64,000 nt of DNA from contig NZ_JAPEPW010000001.1 of NCBI RefSeq assembly GCF_026339955.1, positions 2,692,501-2,756,500 of the forward strand, written 5' to 3'. The notes beneath the pieces were generated by a model. That model had not been told where the DNA came from and did not search any database. It saw only the letters and a program-made list of their open reading frames with translations. The stretch's first letter is position 1; every line of letters starts with the position of its first letter. The DNA is from Streptomyces sp. NBC_01549. GTDB lineage: Bacteria > Actinomycetota > Actinomycetes > Streptomycetales > Streptomycetaceae. Below are positions 58,214-64,000 of this stretch, in pieces. The translations under genes and the position numbers were made by a program.

Positions 58214-58226
58214 TATCTAGACGAGT
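58214..58226. promoter_or_regulatory. candidate repressor operator, site 4
   Basis: Reads ACTCGTCTAGATA on the minus strand, between the divergent GntR and Nudix genes. It is therefore a likely autoregulatory site. Confidence 0.6.
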
Positions 58227-58281
58227 GGGCGAGTGTTGTTGCTACGGTGGAGAGCCTAGCCATCCGAGAAGGCCGAGGAAC

Positions 58282-58713
58282 GTGACCACTGACCGCCCGC
58301 ACTCCGTGAGCGTTGCCGGAGTCATTGTCGACGACCAGGGCCGAGCCCTGCTGATCAAGCGTCGCGACAACGGTCACTGGGAACCCCCGGGCGGAGTCCT
58401 CGAACGCGAGGAAACCATCCCCGAGGCCCTCCAACGCGAAGTCCTCGAAGAAACCGGCATCAAGATCGCGCTTCCCGCGACTCTCACCGGCGTCTACAAG
58501 AACATGACGGGCCTGATCGTCTCGCTGGTCTTCCGCTGCGAAGCCGCCGACGGCACACCCACCACCGGGGACGAGACCTACGCACTGCGCTGGGCCACCC
58601 GCGAAGAAGTCACCGACCTCGCCGACGAGGCATACGCGATCCGCGTCCTGGACGCACTCGACGCGGCATCCCCGCCGGCCATCCGCGCCCACGACGGCGT
58701 GAAACTCGTCTAG
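58282..58713 (+). CDS. Nudix hydrolase (Pif-like position)
   Basis: A 143-residue protein from a GTG at 58282 with GAGGAA upstream. The full Nudix box Gx5Ex7REVxEExGI is present (GVLEREETIPEAL, QREVLEETGI). In pSAM2 the immunity factor Pif is a Nudix protein that blocks transfer between cells carrying the element. This gene sits in the same kind of element next to the repressor, so it may do the same. General NUDIX house-cleaning is the other option. Confidence 0.85.
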   Translation: MTTDRPHSVSVAGVIVDDQGRALLIKRRDNGHWEPPGGVLEREETIPEALQREVLEETGIKIALPATLTGVYKNMTGLIVSLVFRCEAADGTPTTGDETYALRWATREEVTDLADEAYAIRVLDALDAASPPAIRAHDGVKLV

Positions 58714-58759
58714 CCCGAACCCGCTGCACATGGCGGCCTACCAGCACGAAGGAACTTGT

Positions 58760-59188
58760 ATGCACGAGTATACGAGCACTGCGCGGGTCTGGGGCCTCAC
58801 TTGCCCAGGTTTCCCAGAAGAGGTCAGCAGGGCCCGCCGCTGGACCCGGGACATCCTGCGCGGCTCGCCCTTAGCGGAGGACGCGGAACTGATCGTGAGC
58901 GAGCTGAGCGCGAACGCGATCCTCCACACGGCCAGCGGACAGCAGTCGGGCAGCTTCCATCTGGCACTCGCGATCTCGTCGCAGGTGGTCGCCCTGTCGG
59001 TCACGGACGACGGCGGCACCGGGACGGCACCGAAGGCCGAGAGCGCCGACCAGAACGCCACACACGGGCGAGGCCTCGGCATGGTCAGCGCAATCGCCCA
59101 CCGAGTCGTGATCCACGACAGCCAGGCCGGCCACACGATCACCGCAGAACTCTTCACGAGCGCCCACCCGGGAGGCCACCCGTGCTGA
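58760..59188 (+). CDS. RsbW-like ATP-binding protein of the element
   Basis: A 142-residue GHKL ATPase of the anti-sigma type: N box AELIVSELSANAILHTASGQ, G1 VTDDGGTGT and G2 HGRGLGMVSAIAHR. The ATG at 58760 follows AAGGAAC and lies in ACGAGTATACGAGC, which resembles the repressor operators. It overlaps the next gene by 7 bp. Confidence 0.75.
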   Translation: MHEYTSTARVWGLTCPGFPEEVSRARRWTRDILRGSPLAEDAELIVSELSANAILHTASGQQSGSFHLALAISSQVVALSVTDDGGTGTAPKAESADQNATHGRGLGMVSAIAHRVVIHDSQAGHTITAELFTSAHPGGHPC

Positions 59189-59529
59189 CGTCGACCACTC
59201 CCGAGGACTTAGCCGCGGCGGGGCAGAGCGGCGCGTACCGCTGCTGGGCCACGGCCTACCCGCTGCACGAGACCAGCTCCATCCCCCTGGGATCACGCGA
59301 TGCAACGAGCCCCCGCCTAGCCCTGCGATGGCTTCGCGAACGCACGAGGAACGTCACGGACCAACTCGACATGGCATACGCCCAGCCGGGCCGCTACTGG
59401 CTGAGGGACGAGACCGAACACGAACGAGCCCTCGCCTACCTGACCACAGGCACGGCCTACCAACTCACCCTGCACGACGAGAACACGCGCTACGTCCTCG
59501 TGGCCTGCCCGCCGGGAGCGGCCTCGTGA
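59182..59529 (+). CDS. hypothetical protein of the element
   Basis: A 115-residue protein from a GTG at 59182 with GGGAGG upstream, overlapping the RsbW-like gene. Features are a helical middle (LALRWLRERTRNVTDQLDMA) and a beta-rich end (TAYQLTLHDENTRYVLVACP). It has no recognised family. It overlaps the next gene by GTGA, so the three genes form a unit. Confidence 0.6.
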   Translation: MLTSTTPEDLAAAGQSGAYRCWATAYPLHETSSIPLGSRDATSPRLALRWLRERTRNVTDQLDMAYAQPGRYWLRDETEHERALAYLTTGTAYQLTLHDENTRYVLVACPPGAAS

Positions 59530-59903
59530 ACGGATACACCCGCGGCTTCTGGTGCGAATGCTGGACCGAAGACCTCACCGAGGCGCAACAGCCGACCTTT
59601 CACAGCTCCTTCGACGCCTACTCGGCCGGACAAGCAGACCGCTGGATAGCGATCGCACTGCGCACCATCACGCCAGCACTGGACACCAGAGCCTTCGACG
59701 AAGCCTGGGAATGGCTGTACGAGGGCCGCATCAAGACGAGAAGAGCCCTCCTGTGCTCGGAACCCTGCACAGTCACGATCAACCAGGGCAGTACTCGCAT
59801 CACTTGGACGGCCCGACCAGCGCTCTTCCTACCCCTGGCACACCGGCGAAGCCTTGAACTTCCATCCTGCGCATACGACTTCAAGCCCTACACCAAGTAC
59901 TGA
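59526..59903 (+). CDS. hypothetical protein of the element
   Basis: A 125-residue protein from a GTG at 59526 in GTGA overlap. Aromatic-rich segments are visible (YTRGFWCECWTEDLTEAQQP, FDEAWEWLYEGRIKTRRALL). It has no recognised domain. It is the last of the three-gene unit. Confidence 0.6.
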   Translation: MNGYTRGFWCECWTEDLTEAQQPTFHSSFDAYSAGQADRWIAIALRTITPALDTRAFDEAWEWLYEGRIKTRRALLCSEPCTVTINQGSTRITWTARPALFLPLAHRRSLELPSCAYDFKPYTKY

Positions 59904-60205
59904 GTTACAACTTTCTCTACTGGTTCAAGGCGGCTCGCTCCGCTCACCGCGCGCGGCCCGGCCCCCGGCCGGGCCTGCGCTCCTGCCTCCGTCCCGCTCC
60001 AGCCCGGCCGGCGCCCGTGCCGCGGGCTGAGGCGATCCGCCGCTTGCTGCCAGACGAGGGATACGTCAAGCCGGGTTGGTTCCACGGTCTTAGCCACCGG
60101 TCGAACCCACTCCGCCAGCATCGGACTACGCGAATCCATCACACGATTCCATCAGTTCAGATATAACTGACCATCACATCCATCGATGACCAAAGGAGCT
60201 GGGCG
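59904..60205. other. non-coding interval in the element
   Basis: About 300 bp that go from very GC-rich (59930-60020, with GGCCCGGCCCCCGGCCGGGCC-type palindromes) to AT-richer sequence before the HEPN gene. The composition change marks the left border of inserted cargo. No gene is supported. Confidence 0.5.
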
Positions 60206-61510
60206 ATGACTGAAGTAACCCACGAGGAGGCCATTGAGGCACTCAAACTCGTACTTGACATCGACGCGTGGACCGAGAATCACCTAATCCTGGAAAATCC
60301 AATTAACCTCGACTCGCACACCCAAGTGGGCCGCCTTGAAAATGCGGACCTAAAAATCGCAATCGGCGAGCTAAATAAGGCAAACAGAGAAAATGCTGCC
60401 CAACTCAAATGGAACAATCGCTGCGAATTCCTAATCGTCCGAAACGGCGCACTCGGCCCCGCTGGGATTATGCCAAGAGATCTTGAGGAGATCGCATCAT
60501 CCGATGAGACCGGACTGAAGTACTCGGTTGGAAATCCTTCTCTGGAGTACTCGCTCAACCTGCTCCTCCAAGCGAAAACTCCTACACCCTCGATACCGAG
60601 AACCCCGTTCTTCATCCAGAATGCTCGTAGGAGGATCCGGGATCGCAGAGTGAGGTATTTCGATCCATCGTCGACTGAATCGAATATTTCCCTCGGCGGC
60701 CTCATGGGCGAGGTCATGCCCCTCATGACCCTGCGCATCGAGTCGGCGCGACCTCGGTCGGATTTCAAGGACGCTGCCGAGGCTTTCCTTTTTCAGTTGG
60801 CATTCAATTACGACGTGTCGTTCCGCGTTACTAGCGACATCGAACATCTATTCGGTGCGGGTAGAGTCAGGAGGCGCGGCCGGGCAGCCGAGGCCGCTAT
60901 GGACGCACCAAGGATGACGTATAACTCAGATCTCGTGCACCATTATCAGTTGGCAGTATCGGCCGAAAGCCCCATGCTGCAGTATCTGTCTTACTATCAC
61001 ATCGCTGAACACTTCTTCGAGAAAGTCTTCAACGATGACTTCGTCGAGCAGGTCCGCAGAAAAATTGCAGATCCGGCTTTCTCTCTCAAGCGATCAAAGG
61101 ACATTCAGGGCGTGATTAAGCTAGTGACAGCGACTCAGCGCCGCGTGCGAGATGAAGGCGGCGTCGACGAACAGCGCGCACTCGCTCTGGTGCTGGAGAA
61201 CTTTGTCAGGTTGGATCGCCTACTCGACGACTTGAGAGCCCATGATCCGGACCTGATTGACTACTATAAGACCAATTCGCCGTCGTTCTCTGAGAATGTC
61301 CCCGTTAACCTTGAAGTCGACCGAGATGCAGAAGTAAAGGCAGCACTAGCGAAACGCATCTATCAGACGAGAAACTCCCTTGTCCACGCCAAGGATGGCG
61401 CAAGGCCGAAGTATTTCCCGTTCGTGGATGATACTGAGCTTTCCAAGGAGACCCCTCTCCTACGCTTCTGCGCCGAGCAGATAATCATCGCCCACGGTAA
61501 AGTTATGTAG
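60206..61510 (+). CDS. HEPN-domain protein, candidate defence effector
   Basis: A 434-residue protein from an ATG with AAAGGAG at 8 bp. Its base use is far less GC-rich than its neighbours (many AAA, AAT, ATT codons). The C-terminal 200 residues are helical with LQYLSYYHIAEHFFEKVFND and a HEPN nuclease motif RNSLVH (RX4H, about residues 389-394), followed by LLRFCAEQIIIAHGKVM. The N-terminal part is unknown (TENHLILENPINLDSHTQVG). HEPN proteins with this motif often cleave RNA in anti-phage defence. No partner is obvious. Confidence 0.7.
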   Translation: MTEVTHEEAIEALKLVLDIDAWTENHLILENPINLDSHTQVGRLENADLKIAIGELNKANRENAAQLKWNNRCEFLIVRNGALGPAGIMPRDLEEIASSDETGLKYSVGNPSLEYSLNLLLQAKTPTPSIPRTPFFIQNARRRIRDRRVRYFDPSSTESNISLGGLMGEVMPLMTLRIESARPRSDFKDAAEAFLFQLAFNYDVSFRVTSDIEHLFGAGRVRRRGRAAEAAMDAPRMTYNSDLVHHYQLAVSAESPMLQYLSYYHIAEHFFEKVFNDDFVEQVRRKIADPAFSLKRSKDIQGVIKLVTATQRRVRDEGGVDEQRALALVLENFVRLDRLLDDLRAHDPDLIDYYKTNSPSFSENVPVNLEVDRDAEVKAALAKRIYQTRNSLVHAKDGARPKYFPFVDDTELSKETPLLRFCAEQIIIAHGKVM

Positions 61511-62026
61511 CCATCTTGGTGGCGGGAAGTCGCACATAGAGGATGGGTTCCAGATCGTGCGAGGAACCACGGGGAATGGCGGGGACGAGGTCGGTGGTAC
61601 GGCAAGCCCCCTTGCCGATTCGCCGCAGGTCAGCGCAGCAACCGCCGCCGAGGACCCAAGCTTCCCGAGCTGAGGGCTCAGGCACCGTCATCACGTGCCG
61701 GCCGTCCTGGGTTTCTCTGGTCGACGGCACTGGCAGCGTGGTGGAGGCCGGTAGGGGTGCAGCGAGACACACGCGCGCCTCGTCGGTCGACGCACCCGCC
61801 ATCGTGGCTGACTGTCGTCGGCTGAGGTTCGTGCCACAACCGTGCCAGATGCAGGGGTCAGGTCAGCCACGGTCAACACCGGTGTCCCGCAGTCGAGTAG
61901 CCGCTCACTTTCTCGGCCATCGAAGCCGCAGGTCAGCCCGCAGATCACCCAGCCTCTCTCCTAAAGCGGGTGTACGCCAGGCGTAATACGCCCAGGCGTG
62001 TGAAGGCGCCGTGTCATCATCGGGGG
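61511..62026. other. interval with no well-supported gene
   Basis: About 500 bp between the HEPN and the YrhB-like genes. A minus-strand frame from 61802 to 61503 (99 codons, with SAREAWVLGGGCCADLRRIG and LEPILYVRLPATKMAT) may be real or a remnant; it has no good ribosome site. GC3 character is mixed. Confidence 0.35.
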
Positions 62027-62431
62027 ATGCTGACTGAGGAGGACGCGCGCCGACTGGTGCTTGCGGAAATCGACGCCGCACAGGGCTGCGTCGAGTACGA
62101 CCTTCAGATCCTGCGTGTGGAGGCCTTGCCGTTCGGGTGGATCTTCTACTGGGGGGCAGTCTGGGATGGTCCGAACGGACCGCGGCCTCGGTTGGGAGGC
62201 AACGGTCCCTTTCTAGTGGATCGTGAAAACGAGCGGTTGATTCGAACTGCCACCAGCGTCCCCGTCACGCGTCAAATCGCCGACTACGAACGGCGGCTAC
62301 GACGAGAAGCTCACGCCCGGAATCTGGCAGCGAAGCAAGCCGTACAGCAGCGCGGTACCGCAACCCCAGCGACTACCCCGCCCATCTGTGCTCCTCAGGG
62401 GCCTCGGAGCGACCGGAATGACCGTCGTTGA
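62027..62431 (+). CDS. YrhB/Imm35-like protein
   Basis: A 134-residue protein from an ATG at 62027 with GGGGG upstream. It has the pattern of YrhB-type or Imm35 proteins: LVLAEIDAAQGCVEYDLQIL, PFGWIFYWGAVW, GNGPFLVDRENERLIRTATS. In toxin systems members act as immunity proteins; no toxin gene is next to it. It may give protection against toxins of relatives, or come from a lost pair. Confidence 0.65.
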   Translation: MLTEEDARRLVLAEIDAAQGCVEYDLQILRVEALPFGWIFYWGAVWDGPNGPRPRLGGNGPFLVDRENERLIRTATSVPVTRQIADYERRLRREAHARNLAAKQAVQQRGTATPATTPPICAPQGPRSDRNDRR

Positions 62432-62550
62432 CCGAACTGGCTAGAGCTACGGATCAGAAGGTCGTGCCCTCGGTCTCAGCGTGGGCCGAGGGCATCGCCA
62501 ACTTGGCAGCGAAGTTGGGCCAGCAGCCCACCGGCGACGGCGAAGCGTGA
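62428..62550 (+). CDS. possible 40-residue protein
   Basis: Starts at a TTG inside the stop of the YrhB-like gene and reads ATDQKVVPSVSAWAEGIANL then AAKLGQQPTGDGEA. The overlap of start and stop suggests co-translation, but the short length leaves doubt. Confidence 0.3.
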   Translation: MTELARATDQKVVPSVSAWAEGIANLAAKLGQQPTGDGEA

Positions 62551-62562
62551 TCAGCTTGAGGC

Positions 62563-63027
62563 GTGGAGTCCATCATCGCCAGCGCCATAGCCGTTCTTGG
62601 AACCCTGCTTGGGTCGGGGATCACTCTGGCGTTTCAACAGCGCACCACCGACAGGAGCCATCAGTTCACCCGCCGCGAGAAGCTTCGGCAGGAGCGACTC
62701 GATGCCTACTCCGCCTACGCCGGCGCGTTGGTCAACTATCGCCGCTGTCTGGTCCATCTGTGGTTCTGTGAGCATGAGCAGCCGCCACCGGAGGACCCCG
62801 ACGCGGTGCGTATCCGCGCCTACGACTTGCGCTCCAGCGCCCAGGAGGCCCTATTCCGGGTCCAGATGCTGACGGATGACCGGAGGCTGAGTCGGACCGC
62901 GGAAGACGTGCTGGCGAACATCACGGAGCTACCCAAGGCGGACGCCAGGGCCGAGCTGGACGAGCTGAGAGCACGGACCCGTGACGACATCAGCCGACTC
63001 GTCGTCTCAGCGAAGCAGCACCTCTGA
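62563..63027 (+). CDS. membrane-anchored helical protein
   Basis: A 154-residue protein with an N-terminal transmembrane helix (SIIASAIAVLGTLLGSGITL) and a charged helical body (REKLRQERLDAYSAYAGALV, TARAEL-type helices to the end). Similar anchored proteins are frequent in Streptomyces and on their mobile elements. Function unknown. It is the last gene before attR. Confidence 0.65.
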   Translation: MESIIASAIAVLGTLLGSGITLAFQQRTTDRSHQFTRREKLRQERLDAYSAYAGALVNYRRCLVHLWFCEHEQPPPEDPDAVRIRAYDLRSSAQEALFRVQMLTDDRRLSRTAEDVLANITELPKADARAELDELRARTRDDISRLVVSAKQHL

Positions 63028-63072
63028 GGTACTTGCACAGGTCCCTGGGCTGATTCCAAACGTCGACCGGAC

Positions 63073-63090
63073 CGCACCACAACCGCACCA
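63073..63090. promoter_or_regulatory. possible integrase arm sites, right
   Basis: CGCACCA twice, 11 bp apart (63073 and 63084), matching the pair near attL. Confidence 0.5.
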
Positions 63091-63197
63091 GATCGAGCGG
63101 GGAACAGCGGGGAACCACGGAGAAGGGGGCAGCACCCATCGAGGCCCCGAGCAAACCGTTCGTCCAGGTCAGCGCCGAAACCGGCCGCAAAAGCTCG

Positions 63198-63246
63198 CAG
63201 CTTCCCAAGCTGAGAGTGCGAGTTCGATTCTCGTCACCCGCTCCAT
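63198..63246. repeat. attR: 49-bp core
   Basis: Exact copy of 50262-50310. To its left the sequence differs from the tRNA 5' half, so this is only a partial tRNA copy. Chromosomal sequence resumes after 63246. Confidence 0.93.
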
Positions 63247-63319
63247 GTTGAAGCCCCAGGTCAGTGGCCTGGGATTTGTTGTTGTCCGGTCCACGTCGAT
63301 GCGGTGATCGCGCTCTGCC

Positions 63320-64000
63320 TCAGGCGCCGGTCGTACGCGAGGCAGCCCTCGTGTCTCCGTTCTGCGAGTCGGTCCGGCGGCGCAGGTCGATGGTGCGCAA
63401 CGCGGCGGGGAGGTCCCCTCGGTAGGGGACAAGGCCGAAGCGACGGTGCTTGATCGTGGCTGCCACCGTCACGTGGGCCTGCACAGGCGCGCCTGCGGTG
63501 GCCTTGACGATCAGCGTGAAGGTCTCGTCGCCGATCAGGGGGTGCCGGTTCGTCGCCTGGACGCGCCACTCCGGGTCGCTGTCGCGCTCGCCCATTCCGA
63601 TGACGAAGAGTTCCTCCCGGCCTTGGCCGGGGGTGACTTCGAGCGTGGATTCGACGATCGCCAGCTTGGCGCTGAGCGCGATGGTGGTGGCCCGCTCCAC
63701 CGGATGGGACCGCCTCTTGGGAGAGATCGACCAGGCGATCGGCTGTAGATCCGCGGGTTCGTCCGGGGACTTCAGGAGCACCCCGACGGCGGCGTCGGCG
63801 AAGGGATCACCGTTCGCCGGTGGGCGGAAGGCGCACGTGAGGCTGAGGAGGAGATAGTCGCTGTGCGCCGCCTCCGCGGTCAGGAAGCCGAGCCATTCCG
63901 CGTCACCCGCGGCCGCCTCCTCCGCCGTCAGCGGGTGGACGACGGCGGTGCTGAGCGACACCCGCCCCTCAATGCGCTGCTGCGGGGCGGGCGACTGCAG
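63320..64000 (-). CDS. conserved protein of unknown function (5' end beyond window)
   Basis: The frame is open to the right edge; a GTG at 63961 is possible, but the frame continues upstream, so the gene is probably cut by the window. At least 213 residues: SDYLLLSLTCAFRPPANGDP, LQPIAWSISPKRRSHPVERA, EVTPGQGREELFVIGMGERD and AHVTVAATIKHRRFGLVPYR. I recognise no family. It is the chromosomal neighbour on the far side of the element. Confidence 0.6.
   Translation of the reverse strand: MQSPAPQQRIEGRVSLSTAVVHPLTAEEAAAGDAEWLGFLTAEAAHSDYLLLSLTCAFRPPANGDPFADAAVGVLLKSPDEPADLQPIAWSISPKRRSHPVERATTIALSAKLAIVESTLEVTPGQGREELFVIGMGERDSDPEWRVQATNRHPLIGDETFTLIVKATAGAPVQAHVTVAATIKHRRFGLVPYRGDLPAALRTIDLRRRTDSQNGDTRAASRTTGA

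Larger units (their letters stand above)
50262..63246. mobile_element. pSAM2-like integrative and conjugative element (AICE), about 12.9 kb
   Basis: Bounded by the 49-bp att repeats. Gene order from the right part leftward: GntR repressor, SCO3933-type regulator, FtsK-like transfer gene, spd genes, HUH-type rep, xis, int. This is the standard AICE order. A Nudix gene divergent to the repressor matches the place of an immunity gene. Cargo lies in two places: DUF5677 between attL and int, and a run of unknown, HEPN and immunity-like genes at the right end. Confidence 0.92.

Noticed and set aside
59888..60142. 84-codon minus-strand ORF after the three-gene unit
   Set aside because: It overlaps a GC-rich palindromic interval, has no family features and no ribosome binding site.

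Overview
The window is high-GC actinobacterial DNA that reads as a Streptomyces chromosome. The evidence is the codon and GC character, GTG/TTG starts, purine-rich ribosome binding sites, a WhiB-like gene, WhiJ-type XRE/DUF5753 + DUF397 genes, and an HspR-controlled chaperone operon (dnaK-grpE-dnaJ-hspR) with its HAIR operators. The chromosomal backbone carries housekeeping genes: an aldose epimerase, a CoxG-like protein, an aminopropyltransferase, an aminotransferase, a PIG-V-like membrane glycosyltransferase, clpB, a sugar-binding lipoprotein, secreted fibronectin-type and FG-GAP proteins, the chaperone operon, a large Fe-S oxidoreductase, a phosphoribosyltransferase, dcd and tRNA-Gly.

Two accessory blocks interrupt this backbone. 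Block A (about 10.9-32.7 kb, between clpB and the dnaK side) starts with a small secreted peptide, a Rieske-like protein without cluster ligands, and three paralogous LuxR-type regulators. A remnant of an ATP-grasp gene, a Uma2 nuclease and a WhiJ-like regulatory set follow. The block ends in a phage-tail locus at 20.1-32.6 kb: XRE repressor, WhiB-like gene, zinc-ribbon and HTH proteins, tail terminator, major tail protein, two tail-assembly chaperones joined by a -1 frameshift, short tape measure, distal tail and tail-tip proteins, minor tail protein, amidase endolysin and holin-like proteins. There is no terminase, portal, capsid, protease, integrase or att site, so the locus looks like a domesticated non-contractile tail (F-type tailocin-like). 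Its WhiB-like gene and its tail-tip gene both carry apparent frameshifts, so it may be decaying.

Block B (50,262-63,246) is an integrative and conjugative element of the pSAM2/AICE type, inserted in tRNA-Gly(CCC). A 49-bp direct repeat of the tRNA 3' half marks both ends. It carries int, xis, a HUH-type rep whose frame has no ATG/GTG/TTG start near its ribosome binding site, spd genes, an FtsK-like tra gene, a GntR repressor with repeated candidate operators, a Nudix gene, and cargo. The cargo includes a low-GC HEPN (RX4H) protein that is a candidate defence gene, an orphan YrhB/Imm35-like protein and a DUF5677 protein.

The region from 43.8 to 45.6 kb is a junction of two broken genes (tannase-like and FG-GAP) and looks like a recombination scar.
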